In this document: in pieces, positions 49,231 to 58,353 of the stretch | Position numbering within the stretch: the stretch's first letter is position 1 | Layout of the letters: the number at the start of each line of letters is the position of its first letter | Assembly (NCBI GenBank): GCA_963745915.1 | Contig: CAVUZA010000002.1 | Span: 806,001 to 870,000 of the forward strand | Source: VRUE01 sp963745915 | GTDB taxonomy: Bacteria; Actinomycetota; Thermoleophilia; Solirubrobacterales; 70-9 | DNA: 64,000 bases | Direction: 5' to 3' | Made by a program: the position numbers and the translations under genes | The notes under the pieces: model-generated | Seen by the model: only the letters and a program-made list of their open reading frames with translations | Databases searched by the model: none | What the model was told of the DNA's origin: nothing

Positions 49231-50433
49231 GTGAGGCAGACGCGGGACAGGGGAACTCGGCAGAGGGGGCGGCGGGCGGGCGAGGCGGCGCGCAAGCGGG
49301 CCGCGGTCGAGATCGTCGCCGACCACGCGGCGGAGCTGAAACGCACCGCGCGGCGCTTCTCGCTCGACCCCGAAGATGCCGAGGACGCATACCAGCGCGC
49401 ACTCGAGATCCTGCTCGTCAAAGCGCCGACCACCGACCGGCGCGAGCTGGTCCGCTGGACCCAGACCGTGGTCCGCCACGAGGCGATGGCGCTGCGCGAG
49501 AGCCGCGAGCGGCTGCTCGCCCGCCACCCGCCGGGCGGCGGCGACCGGCCGCGGGCCGAGCCGCTGACGCGGATCGCGGCCCGCGCCGACGGGCCGGCCG
49601 AGCAGGCGCAGCGACGCGAGGCGGTCGCCCGCGGGCGCGAGGCGCTGCGCGCCCTGAGGCCGGCCGAGCTGCGCACCCTGACCCTGCTCGCCGAGGGCTA
49701 CTCCTACGCCGAGATCGGCGCCCGCACCGGGTTCAGCCCGACCAAGGTGAACAAGACGCTGGCCAGCGGCCGCGAGCGCTTCCGCGCCGTTTTCGCCGGC
49801 AGCGAGGACGGCAGCCGCTGCCGCGAGCTGCGGCCGCTGCTCTCGGCCTTCTGCGACGGGGAAGCGAGCGGGGCCGAGCAGCGCACCGTGCGCGAGCACC
49901 TGCGGGCCTGCGCCAGCTGCCGGGCGACGATGCGCGCCTACCGCGCGGCGCCGCTCGAGGCGCTGGCGCTGGCGCCGGCCACGGCGCTGCTCCCCTGGCG
50001 CTCGCTGCTCGACCGGCTGCACGAGGCGGTCTCGAGCCTGGGGGCGAAGGCCTCGGCGCTGAAGCTCGCCGCCGCCGGCACGGTGACCGCGGGGGGTGCG
50101 GCGATCGTCGTCGGGGTTGTCCCGGCCCCAGTCGACCTCGGCGGCGGAGGAGAGCGCCCGGCAGTCGTGCGCGAAGCGGCGCGGCCGCCGGCACCGCCGG
50201 TCGCCGCCGACGCTCAGGCGCCGCAGCGGTCCCCGCGCCGGCCGCGCCGCGACCGGCGCCGCGTCGCCAAGCAGCCGGAGAGCGCACCGCAGGCCGTCGC
50301 CGCTCCCGAACCGGTCGAGTACGAAGCGCCACCCGCCGAAGCACCGCCGCCCGCGCCCGAACCGCAGGCGCCGGCGCCCGCTCCCGAGCCAAGCGCGAGC
50401 GCCGGCTCCGCCGCCGGGGAGTTCGGGCCGTGA
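49231..50433 (+). CDS. ECF sigma factor fused to zinc-finger and transmembrane anti-sigma-like domain
   Basis: About 400 residues. Sigma region 2 lies near DPEDAEDAYQRALEILL, and region 4 near LRPAELRTLTLLAEGYSYAEIGARTGFSPTKVNKTL (residues about 130-165; key segment YSYAEIGARTGFSPTKVN). Then a zinc-finger motif of the anti-sigma type, HLRACASC (H-x3-C-x2-C) preceded by LLSAFCDGE, a hydrophobic segment (LAAAGTVTAGGAAIVVGVV) and a Pro/Ala/Glu-rich exported-type tail. Sigma and anti-sigma parts in one chain would make a membrane-tethered sigma released by proteolysis. The GTG start has GAGG upstream. A secreted-protein gene overlaps its stop (GTGA). Confidence 0.75.
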   Translation: MRQTRDRGTRQRGRRAGEAARKRAAVEIVADHAAELKRTARRFSLDPEDAEDAYQRALEILLVKAPTTDRRELVRWTQTVVRHEAMALRESRERLLARHPPGGGDRPRAEPLTRIAARADGPAEQAQRREAVARGREALRALRPAELRTLTLLAEGYSYAEIGARTGFSPTKVNKTLASGRERFRAVFAGSEDGSRCRELRPLLSAFCDGEASGAEQRTVREHLRACASCRATMRAYRAAPLEALALAPATALLPWRSLLDRLHEAVSSLGAKASALKLAAAGTVTAGGAAIVVGVVPAPVDLGGGGERPAVVREAARPPAPPVAADAQAPQRSPRRPRRDRRRVAKQPESAPQAVAAPEPVEYEAPPAEAPPPAPEPQAPAPAPEPSASAGSAAGEFGP

Positions 50434-52436
50434 CCGCCCCCACCCCCCAAGGTGAAACGCGTTTGGGTTCTATATCGCCGCAAACGCGTTGCACCCTCGC
50501 GCTCGGCGCGCTGCTGGCCGCGTTCGCGACCTGGACGGCAGGCGCGGGGGCGGCCGGGGCGAGCGCCGCGGAGTTTGAACCGTTCGACGTCAGGGTCAAC
50601 GAGAGCGACCAGGCCTGGTTCGCCGACAGCCACTTCGTCGTGCGCTGGAGCAACCCGCCGGGGGTGGCCGCCGTCCGCTACCGGCTGCTCGGCCCCGGTG
50701 GCGAGGCGATCGGGGCCGCGACCCGGGTGGGCTGGGCGGCAGCCGAGATCGAACACCTGGCGGTGCCGCCCACCCCCGGCGCCTACGCGGCCGAGATCCG
50801 GCTCGAGGACGGCCTCGGCGCGCTCGGGCCGCCGCTGGCCGCGCCGCTGCGCTTCGACGACCTGGCGCCGGGACCGGTCTCGGTCCCGGCCCTGCCGGCC
50901 TGGATCGGCGCGCCGAGCCTGCCGCTCGAAATCGAGCTCGGACAGCCGGGGGGCGCCGCGCCGCTATCGGGGATCCGCGGCTACGCGGTCTCGGTAGATC
51001 CGCTCGCCGGCAGCTCGCCCTGCGCCGGGCCGACGTCGTGCACCCCGCTGGAGACCGACCTGCAGGCCGGCCCGGCGGCGAGCACGGTGACGTTGGCCGA
51101 GCTGCCGGAGGGGACCAGCCACCTCAACGCGGTCGCCGTCTCCGGCTCCGGCGTGCGCTCGGCGAGCGTCGCCAGCGCCACCCTGCGGGTCGACAGGACC
51201 GCGCCCCGCACCGCGCTCTCCGGCCTGCCGGCGGGCTGGTCGCGCGGGCCCGTGACCCTGACCGCGAGCGCCAGCGACGGCGGCTCGGGGATGGACGACG
51301 GGCTCGGCCCCGAGCCGTTCACGGCGATCCGCGTCGACGGCGGGGCACCGGCGCTCGCCGCCGGCGACCGGGTCGCGACGACGGTGATCGGCTCCGGCCT
51401 GCACCGGGTCGCCGCCTACGCGCGCGACGCCGCCGGCAACGTCGCCGACGGGGCGCAGGCCGGCGGGCGGCGCAACCCGGCGCCGACAGTCGCCTCGGTC
51501 GCGATCGACGCCGAGGCGCCGAGCCTCGCCTTCGCCCGGGCGCAGAGCCCGGCGGACCCGGAGGCGATCGAGGCCCGGGTCGCCGACCGCCTCTCCGGGG
51601 TCGACCCCTCGCGGGGGAAGATCTCGGTGCGCCCGGCGGGCTCGGCCGAGCGCTTCCGGCCGCTGCCGACCTCGCTCTCCGGCGCTCGCCTCAGCGCCCG
51701 CTGGGACTCGGCCGCATACCCGCGCGGCGAGTACGAGTTCCGCGCCGTCGCCTACGACCGCGCCGGCAACCGGGCGACCAGCGCCAGCCGCGCGGGCGGC
51801 GCGCCGATGCGGCTGCGCGCGCCGCTCAAGGGCGCCGTCCGCCTCGCCGCGCGGATCGTGCGCCGCCGCGGCCGCACCCTGCTCCGCGGCCGGGCGCTCA
51901 GCGGCCGCCGCGCGCAGCTCGCCGGCGCGGCGGTCACGGTGACCGAGAGCTTCGACCCGGGCAGCCCCCGGGCCGCGCGGCGCACGACGGTCCGCACCGG
52001 CCCGGGCGGCGGGTTCGGCCTGCGGCTGGGGCCGGGACCGAGCCGCGGCGTCGTCGCCTCGCTGCAGCCGACGGCCACCCTGAACGGCGCGCGCAGCGCC
52101 ACGCTGCGGGTGGAGGTGCCCGGCCGGCTGCGGCTGCGCGCCTCGGCGCGGGTCGCCAGGGTCGGGGGAAAGCCGGTCGTCTTCTCGGGACGGGCCCGCG
52201 GCCCGGTGCCGGCGGAGGGCAAGCTGGTCGAGTTGCAGTTCCGCCTGCCCGGCCTGCCCTGGGCCGAGTTCCGCACGCTGCGGACCGACCGGCGCGGCCG
52301 CTTCCGCTACCGCTACCGGTTCGCCGACGACGACAGCCGCGGCGTCAGCTTCCGCTTCCGCGCCTACGCCCCGGCGCAGGCCGGCTGGCCGTTCGGGCCA
52401 GCCGGCTCACGCCCGGTGACGGTCCGCGGCGTCTGA
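50430..52436 (+). CDS. large secreted Ig-like/beta-rich protein
   Basis: A 668-residue protein starting at GTG inside the sigma gene stop. The signal-like hydrophobic stretch (LALGALLAAFATWTAG) is preceded by 22 residues, most encoded by palindrome G. The mature part repeats beta-sandwich patterns with Ala-Ser-Asp-Gly turns (TLTASASDGGSGMDDG, YARDAAGNVADG, AYDRAGNRATS), typical of bacterial Ig-like or surface adhesion modules, and ends with Arg-rich strands. Probably exported and controlled by the fused sigma/anti-sigma protein. No enzyme motif seen. Confidence 0.6.
   Translation: MTAPTPQGETRLGSISPQTRCTLALGALLAAFATWTAGAGAAGASAAEFEPFDVRVNESDQAWFADSHFVVRWSNPPGVAAVRYRLLGPGGEAIGAATRVGWAAAEIEHLAVPPTPGAYAAEIRLEDGLGALGPPLAAPLRFDDLAPGPVSVPALPAWIGAPSLPLEIELGQPGGAAPLSGIRGYAVSVDPLAGSSPCAGPTSCTPLETDLQAGPAASTVTLAELPEGTSHLNAVAVSGSGVRSASVASATLRVDRTAPRTALSGLPAGWSRGPVTLTASASDGGSGMDDGLGPEPFTAIRVDGGAPALAAGDRVATTVIGSGLHRVAAYARDAAGNVADGAQAGGRRNPAPTVASVAIDAEAPSLAFARAQSPADPEAIEARVADRLSGVDPSRGKISVRPAGSAERFRPLPTSLSGARLSARWDSAAYPRGEYEFRAVAYDRAGNRATSASRAGGAPMRLRAPLKGAVRLAARIVRRRGRTLLRGRALSGRRAQLAGAAVTVTESFDPGSPRAARRTTVRTGPGGGFGLRLGPGPSRGVVASLQPTATLNGARSATLRVEVPGRLRLRASARVARVGGKPVVFSGRARGPVPAEGKLVELQFRLPGLPWAEFRTLRTDRRGRFRYRYRFADDDSRGVSFRFRAYAPAQAGWPFGPAGSRPVTVRGV
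50451..50495. repeat. inverted repeat G (second GGTGCAACGCGTTTG copy)
   Basis: GGTGAAACGCGTTTG and CAAACGCGTTGCACC are 15-base arms with one mismatch and a 15-base loop containing TATAT. Arm sequence matches element C at 19.1 kb. It encodes residues 8-22 of the secreted protein, before its signal core. Confidence 0.75.
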
Positions 52437-52455
52437 GGTCGCCTGACCTCAGACG
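52430..52455. terminator. bidirectional hairpin over both stop codons
   Basis: CGTCTGAGGTC and GACCTCAGACG are perfect 11-base arms with a four-base loop. Each arm carries the TGA of one of the two convergent genes (GTC TGA on both strands), so both transcripts end in the same stem. There is no T tract. Confidence 0.6.
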
Positions 52456-52862
52456 GGGATTAGATCTACGGCCTTGCGCACCCGGTCCTCGAGCTCGTTG
52501 CGGTTGCGCTTCAGCGTCGTCTCGACCGTGCGCTGGCGCTTGCGGGCCTCGGTCTCGACCCGTTTGCGGGTCTTGCGGGCCTCGGTGGTGGCGCGGCGGC
52601 GGGCGGTGCTGCCGCGCCGCTCGGTGCGCTTGACCTGGCGCCGCAGCTGGGTCCGGTAGGACTTGAGCTGTTTTTCGGCGGCGTTGCGGCCGGTGAACGG
52701 CTCGACCAGCTCGGTGATCCGGTCGGTGACCGAGAGGACGGCGCCGACCGGGAGGTCGACCGCGGTCTCGGCGGCGGAGCGGGCCTGATCGGCGGCGCCG
52801 GCTTTCTCCTTCTTAGCCGCCGGCGAGGTGCCGTTTTTGCTCGGTTTGCTCTGGGTAGCCAT
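52449..52862 (-). CDS. small basic coiled-coil protein, LexA-box controlled
   Basis: A 137-residue protein: a Lys/Ala/Ser-rich start (MATQSKPSKNGTSPAAKK), a hydrophobic short helix (VGAVLSVTDRITELVEPF), then a long Arg/Lys/Thr-rich coiled coil (KSYRTQLRRQVKRTERRG). It resembles heparin-binding or nucleoid-associated basic proteins in composition, not in a recognised domain. AAGGGA is a likely ribosome-binding site. Two LexA-type boxes overlap its predicted promoter, which is unusual for such a protein and suggests DNA-damage induction. Confidence 0.7.
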   Translation of the reverse strand: MATQSKPSKNGTSPAAKKEKAGAADQARSAAETAVDLPVGAVLSVTDRITELVEPFTGRNAAEKQLKSYRTQLRRQVKRTERRGSTARRRATTEARKTRKRVETEARKRQRTVETTLKRNRNELEDRVRKAVDLIPV

Positions 52863-52908
52863 GCAGATGAGTTCCCTTCGGTATGCGTTGCCTGCCTCGA
52901 GGTTCGCG

Positions 52909-52946
52909 AGTGTAGCGAACGTACGTTCTCAGCGAACACCTGTTCT
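52909..52946 (-). promoter_or_regulatory. promoter with tandem SOS (LexA) boxes
   Basis: Two copies of CGAAC-N4-GTTCT (52916-52929 and 52933-52946) match the Gram-positive LexA consensus CGAAC-N4-GTTCG at all but one base each. On the reverse strand a -35 TTCGCT and -10 TACACT lie 16 bases apart; box 1 exactly fills the spacer and box 2 covers the -35. This layout would give tight LexA repression of the basic-protein gene. Confidence 0.65.
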
Positions 52947-52967
52947 TACCCGCTGCGGGCCGATCGG

Positions 52968-53780
52968 TTACTGGGCGTCGCGGGCGATCGCCATGCCGCG
53001 CTCCCCGGCCGCGCCGGCGACCGGGTAGCGGACGTCGAGGCCGAGCGTCGCCCGCTCGAGCGCCAACTCGCCGAAGGCGACCTCGCCCCCGGCCTCGCGG
53101 ACGATCAGCTGCGCGGCGGCGGCGTCGACCGAGCGGCAGGGCCGCAGGCTGAGCATCGCGTCGAAGCGGCCGGCGGCGACGTAGCAGGCGGTGATCGCGA
53201 TCGAGCCGACGACCCGCATCCGGTAGACGCGGTCGCCGAGCGCCTCCAGCGCCGGCAGCGCCCGCGCCGGCTCCGCCGCCTCGACCCCGAGCAGCTCGAG
53301 CCGCTCGCCGTCGGGCCCAACCGCAATCGGCTCGCCGTCGAGCCGCGCCCCCTCGCCGCGGCGGGCGGCGAACTCCTCGCCGGCGCCGAAGTCGTAGACG
53401 TAGCCGAACTCGACCGCGGCCATCGAGTCGGCCGAGGCGACGGCGAGGCTGAGGCTGTGGGCCGGCAGCGTGCGGCGGGCGTTGAGCGAGCCGTCGATCG
53501 GGTCGATCACGACCCGCGCCTCGCCGCCGCCGCCGAAGGCGACCTCGCCGCGCTCCTCGGATACTGCGACGAAGGAGGCGCCTTCCCCCGCCAGCCGCTC
53601 GAGCTCGGCGAAGACGACGTCCTCGCAGCGGCGGTCGATGACCAGGGTGCGGTCGCCGCCCTCGCCGACGCCCTCGTAGACCGTGCGCGCCTCGCGCCCC
53701 CGCACCTCGTCGAAGATCGCCCGCTGGGCGGCGACGACACGGCGGCAGATTCCGAGCCAGTCTGCGGAGAAAACGTCCAT
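52968..53780 (-). CDS. inositol monophosphatase family protein
   Basis: A 270-residue phosphatase of the IMPase/FBPase fold. Metal-binding motifs: Glu in AVSEERGEV, IDPIDGSLNARR (normally DPIDGT), and the third motif SVDAAAAQLI where Ser-Val-Asp replaces Trp-Asp. The fold can hydrolyse inositol-1-phosphate, PAP or fructose-1,6-bisphosphate; substrate unresolved. The ATG (MDVFSADWL) is preferred; another Met lies three codons upstream. Divergent from the helicase gene, with only 43 bases between. Confidence 0.82.
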   Translation of the reverse strand: MDVFSADWLGICRRVVAAQRAIFDEVRGREARTVYEGVGEGGDRTLVIDRRCEDVVFAELERLAGEGASFVAVSEERGEVAFGGGGEARVVIDPIDGSLNARRTLPAHSLSLAVASADSMAAVEFGYVYDFGAGEEFAARRGEGARLDGEPIAVGPDGERLELLGVEAAEPARALPALEALGDRVYRMRVVGSIAITACYVAAGRFDAMLSLRPCRSVDAAAAQLIVREAGGEVAFGELALERATLGLDVRYPVAGAAGERGMAIARDAQ

Positions 53781-53823
53781 CGAGGCCATCCTATGGACGC
53801 CGTCCACTCGGTAGCGTTGAAGC

Positions 53824-56611
53824 ATGCTCGCCCTCGCCGAGGCCCAGCAGCGCGCCGTCCGCCACGACGCGGGGCCGCTGCTGCTGATCGGCCCGCCCGG
53901 CACCGGCAAGACCGAGGCGATCGCGCGGCGCTTCGCCCGCCTGGTCGGCGACGGGCAGGACCCCGAGTCGATCCTCGTCCTCAGCGCCGGCCGACCGGCG
54001 GCGCTGCGCCTGCGGCGGCGAATCGAGGCGCTGCTCCCCGAGCGCCGCGGCGAGCTCTGGGTCGGCACCTGGCAGCAGCTCGGCGAGCGGCTGCTGCGCG
54101 AGCACTCGGGCGCCGCCGGCCTCGACCCCTTCTTCGACGTGCTCGGCCCGGCCGAGCGGCTGGCGATCCTGCTCGACCGGCTCGACGAGCTGCCGCTGCG
54201 CAACCGCGAGATCCGCGGCAACCCGGCCGGGCTGCTGGCCAGCCTGCTGCGCGAAGTCGACGCCCTCAAGCAGGGCGCCGAGCCGGCCGAGCCCGAGCTG
54301 GCCGAGTTCTGCGCGACCCACGACCGGATCCTGGCCGAGTCCGGCAACCTCGACCGCGCCGACGTCTTCCTCGTCCTCGGCCGGCTGCTCGCCGAGCGCC
54401 CCGACCTGCGCGCCGGGCTCGCCGCCCGCTTCGCCCAGGTGATGGTCGACGAGCTCGAGGACGCGACCGCGGCGCAGCGGGCGATCCTGCGCCAGCTCGC
54501 GGCCGAGAGCCCGAACCACGTATATGCGGCCGGCGCCACGGGCCCGGGGCGGCAGGCGGCGGAGGCGCTGGGCGCCGCGGTGGTCGAGCTGGACCAGGTC
54601 TTCCGCCAACCGCGGGTCGTCCGCTGGCGCTGCGACAACGAGCGCGCCCAGGCCCAGGCGGTCGCCCGCGAGGTCGAGCACCTGCTCGGCGCCGGCGAGG
54701 CGGCGGACCGGATCGGGGTGCTGGTCGACGACCCGGCGGTCGACGGGGGGGCGATCCTCGCCGCGATGGAGGAGCGCGGCGTCCCCTTCCACATGGCCGG
54801 GCCGGCGACGCTGTTCCAGCGGCCCGAGGTGCGCGACGCGATCGCCTGGCTGCGGGTGCTGGCCGACCCCGAAGACTCGGCGGCGGCGGCGCGGGCGCTG
54901 ACCCGGCCGCCGGTCGAGCTGCGCGCCGCCGACCTGGCGCGGCTGACGACGATCGCCCGGCGGCGCAAGGTCGACATGGTCTCCGGCTGCGAGGCGGCGC
55001 TGGAGAGCCCGCAGAATCCCGCCCGAGGGGCGGGAGCGGATCCAGGCCTTCCTCAAGCTCTACGGCGAAGCCTCGGCGGCGCTGGAGGAACGGCGCGCCG
55101 ACGTCTTCGTGCGGCGCCTGGTCGAGCGGGTCGGGCTGCGCCGCCAGCGGCTGTTCGCCGCCGAGCCGGAGATGGCCGAGCGGCTGCTCGCGCTCTCGCG
55201 CCTGGCCGAGCTGGCAGCGGCCTGGTCACGGCGCCAGCCGCACGGCTCGACCCGCGACTTCGTCCGCTACCTGAGCGCCGTCGCCGAGGCCGGGGTCGAG
55301 CCGGCCGGCGCCGAGGAGCCGGCCTCGCCGGGGGTGGTCCAGGGGCTGGCGAGCGGGGCGGCGAAGGGGATGGACTTCGACCACGTCTTCGCCCTCGGCG
55401 CCGCGGGCGAGGTGCAGGCCTGCGCGACGCTGGTCGTCTCCCGCCTCGGCCGCGAGGCCGACCCCGAGCACCCCGACGAGGTACCCCACGCGGAGGAGCT
55501 GTTCGGCCCGGCCGAGGGCCTGCACGCCACCTACCGGCGGCTGCGCGAGGAGGTGCTCGAGGCCTCCTGGCAGGCCGGCCGCGAGCTCTCGGAGCCGCGG
55601 CTCGACACCACCGTCGACCTCAACCGGGCGATCGCCCGCCACCTCGAGCTGCTCAAGCTCGCCGCCCTCGCCCAGCGCCCCGGCGAGGAGGCGACGGCAG
55701 AGGCGATCGAGGCGGTCAACGGCCTGCTGCGCCAGGTGGCCACGCCAGAGCAGCAGGCCGAGCTCGACGCCTCGCCGCTCGACGCCTACCTGCTCGACTC
55801 CGAGCGCGAGCGCGACGGCCGCCGCCGCCTGCTCGCCGCCCGCCACGAGCCCTCGCTGGAAGCCTTCCTGCCGCGCCGCGGCGACGGCGCCCTCAGCCTC
55901 TCCGCCTCCGACCTCGACCTCTACCTGACCTGCCCGCTGAAGTACAAGTTCAGCCGCGTCTTCGGCATCCCCCAGGAGCCGACGATCAACCAGCGCTTCG
56001 GGATCCTGATCCACAACGTGCTGGAGCGCTTCCACAAGGAGGAGGGCGAAGGCGAGGAGGTCGGGGTGGAGCGGCTGATGGAGCTGTTCGAGTCGGGCTG
56101 GCGGCGCACCGGCTTCGGCTCCTCCGACGACGAGCTGCAGTTCCGCGACCGGGCGCGCGAGGCGATGCGCCTCTACTGGGAACGCGAGCAGGAGGCCGAG
56201 GGGACGCCCGTCTGGCTGGAGAAGAAGTTCGACATCCGGATCGGCGAGCACCAGGTGCGCGGCCGCGTCGACCGCGTCGACCGCCTGCCCGACGGCAGCC
56301 ACGAGCTGATCGACTACAAGACCGGCGAACGCAAGAGCGAGGCCGACCTGGAGAGCGACCTGCAGCTCGCCCTCTACCGGATCGCCGCCCGCGAGGACTG
56401 GGGCCTGGAGGCGAACAGCGGCAGCTACTACTACGTGCTCGACGCCGACAAGGTCGCCGCCCCGGTCCGCCCCGACGACGCCGAGCGAGTCGAGCGCACC
56501 GTGCTCGAAGTCGGCGAGGGCATAGTCGGCCAGGACTTCGAGCCCCGCCCCTCGCCGAAGACCTGCAGCTGGTGCGACTACCGCCTGATCTGCCCCGCGG
56601 CAGAGAGCTGA
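53824..56611 (+). CDS. UvrD-like helicase fused to PD-(D/E)XK nuclease, one frameshift
   Basis: About 929 codons once one extra base near 55014 (CAGAATCCC) is removed. N-terminal helicase half: Walker A GPPGTGKTEA, motif Ia and a helicase motif II reading VMVDELEDA where DExQD is usual, motif III-like VFRQPRVVRWR, and motif V AAKGMDFDHVFALG. The C-terminal third is a RecB/Cas4-type nuclease: SLSASDLDLYLTCPLKYKF, GILIHNVLERFH, GRVDRVDRL, LIDYKTG and final CSWCDYRLICP, the four Cys forming an Fe-S cluster. It is AddB/AdnB-like and probably repairs breaks or degrades foreign DNA. Motif VI is not recognisable. Confidence 0.82.
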
Positions 56612-56679
56612 CCCGCCCCGCCCTGCCCGACGAGGCGGGCCGCGCATTTGTCGACAATCTCCTCCGCTACCTTGTCGCC

Positions 56680-56997
56680 ATGGTTTCTCGCAGCCAGATA
56701 GATAGGGCGGGGAAGCTGCTCGCAGAGGCGGCCGGCGCCGAGTCGACGGTGATCCTCTTTGGATCCCATGCGCGGGGCGAGGCCGGCCTGGACAGCGATG
56801 TCGATTTTCTCGTCATCGAGCCGGTCGTAGAGAACCGCCTCGAGGAGTGGGAACGTCTGCGCCGGACCCTCAGAGACTTCCCCATGCCGGTGGACATTGT
56901 GGTCATGGACGAGCAGCGCGCCAGGCGACGGGGGAAGGTGCCGGGAACGATGGTCCATCACGCGCTGCGCGACGGCCAGGTCGTTGCACGCCCCTGA
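56680..56997 (+). CDS. MNT-type nucleotidyltransferase
   Basis: A 105-residue minimal nucleotidyltransferase: ILFGSHARGEAGLDSDVDFLV (GSx10DxD), VDIVVMDE for the third Asp, ending in a helix. In MNT-HEPN toxin-antitoxin pairs this protein AMPylates and silences the HEPN RNase. The expected HEPN gene is not present; only a 36-residue frame follows. Its ATG (MVSRSQIDRAG) lies 69 bases after the nuclease gene. Confidence 0.8.
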   Translation: MVSRSQIDRAGKLLAEAAGAESTVILFGSHARGEAGLDSDVDFLVIEPVVENRLEEWERLRRTLRDFPMPVDIVVMDEQRARRRGKVPGTMVHHALRDGQVVARP

Positions 56998-57094
56998 GCA
57001 GATCGAGGCCCTGGATCGAAAGCGAGCGATAGCTGTGGCGAGTGCGGCTGTCGAGTGGTGCCAGGAGTTGCTCGAGAACGCCGCTTCGAGCTAG
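56984..57094 (+). CDS. short frame after MNT, possible remnant partner
   Basis: 36 residues from a TTG overlapping the MNT stop: HAPEQIEALDRKRAIAVA then SAAVEWCQELLENAASS. It is helical and could be the remains of a HEPN-like partner, but it lacks the RX4-6H motif of HEPN RNases. The stop overlaps that of the convergent PAC2 gene. Real coding is doubtful. Confidence 0.3.
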   Translation: MHAPEQIEALDRKRAIAVASAAVEWCQELLENAASS

Positions 57095-57954
57095 GAATCG
57101 CCCTGCTGGCGCAGGAACTGCTGGAAGTCGCGGGCGATGGTGTCGGCTGAGGGGAGGTTCTCGGGGGGCTCGAGCTGCTCGGACTGCTCCTCCTCGATCT
57201 TCTCGACCAGCTCCTCGATCTCCGGGTTGGCGGCGATTGCGCGGCTGATCTGCTCTTCGTAGGCGGTCGCTTCCTGCTCGAGGTCGGTGGCGTCGACGGC
57301 GATCCCGGTCAGGCCCTCGAGCCGGCGCAGCAGGGCGAGGGCCGCCTTCGGGTTGGGGACCGCGGCGATGTAGTGGGGGACGGCGGCCCAGAGCGAGGCC
57401 GAGCTCATCCCGACCTGGCGGCAGCAGTCGTGGACGATGCCGACGATCCCGGTCGGGCCCTCGTAGCTGGAGCGCTGCAGGTCGAGCTCCTCGACCAGCT
57501 GCTCGTCGGAGGCGAGGCCGGTGATCGGCACCGGCAGGGCGTGGGAGACCTCGGCGATCAGGGCGCCGAGGGTGATCACCATGCCCACGCCGAGCGCGTC
57601 GGCGGCGGTCGCGATCGTCTCCGAGAAGGTGCGCCAGCGCAGGTTGGGCTCGGTGCCGTCGAGCAGGACCAGGTCGCGCTCGGCGGCCGGCACGCGGACC
57701 GCGATCAGGTCGTTGCGCGGCCACTCGATGTGGCGCGCCTGGCCTTCGTCGAGGGTGATCGTCGGCCGCGTCGCCTGGAAGTCGAAGTACTCCTCGGCAT
57801 CGACGCTGGCGATCAGCTCGGCGTCGAAGGACTCGGCGACCGCGCCGAGCGCCGTCGAGGCCGCGGCGGCGGCGTCGTTCCAGCCGCGAAAGGCGCAGAC
57901 CAGGACCGGGTCGCGCAGCTGCGGCATGTCGCCTTCCCAGGTGAGCGAATCCAC
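57091..57954 (-). CDS. PAC2-family protein
   Basis: A 287-residue protein with the PAC2 fold (proteasome assembly chaperone-like): CAFRGWNDAAAAASTAL at the N-terminus, RTFSETIATAADALGVGMVITLGALIAEV, and ITGLASDEQLVEELDLQRSSYEGPTGIVGIVHD. The C-terminus is acidic and helical. In actinobacteria the family is common and is proposed to help proteasome-related assembly; Rv2125 is a relative. No proteasome genes are visible here. Function is inferred from family only. Confidence 0.85.
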   Translation of the reverse strand: MDSLTWEGDMPQLRDPVLVCAFRGWNDAAAAASTALGAVAESFDAELIASVDAEEYFDFQATRPTITLDEGQARHIEWPRNDLIAVRVPAAERDLVLLDGTEPNLRWRTFSETIATAADALGVGMVITLGALIAEVSHALPVPITGLASDEQLVEELDLQRSSYEGPTGIVGIVHDCCRQVGMSSASLWAAVPHYIAAVPNPKAALALLRRLEGLTGIAVDATDLEQEATAYEEQISRAIAANPEIEELVEKIEEEQSEQLEPPENLPSADTIARDFQQFLRQQGDS

Positions 57955-57980
57955 CCTGCTGAGACTACCGATGGCCCTCT

Positions 57981-58352
57981 TCAGGCCGGCTCGGAGAGGG
58001 CGCGGCGGACCAGGCCGTAGGCGACGAAGAGGACGAGCGCGGCGAAGGTGAGTTCGAGTGCCCGCTGCGGCACCTCGTTGGCGACGACGACGCCGATCAC
58101 CACGCCGAACGGCGAGAGCAGCCCGATCACCGCCGCGTCGCGCAGCTCGACGTTGCCGTAGCCGCGCTGGCGGATCGTGCCGACGACGGCGACGATGACG
58201 ATCATCAGCAGCGAGGTCGACTCGCCCTCGACCTGGTTGAGGCCGAGGAAGATCGTCAGCGCGGGGACGAAGAGGACGCCGCCGCCGACGCCGACCAGGC
58301 CGCCGGCGAGGCCGCCGGCGAGCGCGATCAGGATGGCGAAGAACGCGTCCAT
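57981..58352 (-). CDS. half-size TauE/SafE permease, second half
   Basis: A 123-residue membrane protein with about four helices. It matches one half of a TauE/SafE (DUF81) permease: GGLAGGLVGVGGGVLFVPAL at the N-terminus (G-x-G-G-G-x-x-x-V-P) and an amphipathic connection. ATG is one base away from the stop of the other half (TCA at 58354). Full-length members have eight helices in one chain of 240-280 residues, so these two genes probably make a two-chain transporter for sulfite-type or organosulfonate anions. Confidence 0.8.
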   Translation of the reverse strand: MDAFFAILIALAGGLAGGLVGVGGGVLFVPALTIFLGLNQVEGESTSLLMIVIVAVVGTIRQRGYGNVELRDAAVIGLLSPFGVVIGVVVANEVPQRALELTFAALVLFVAYGLVRRALSEPA

Positions 58353-58353
58353 C

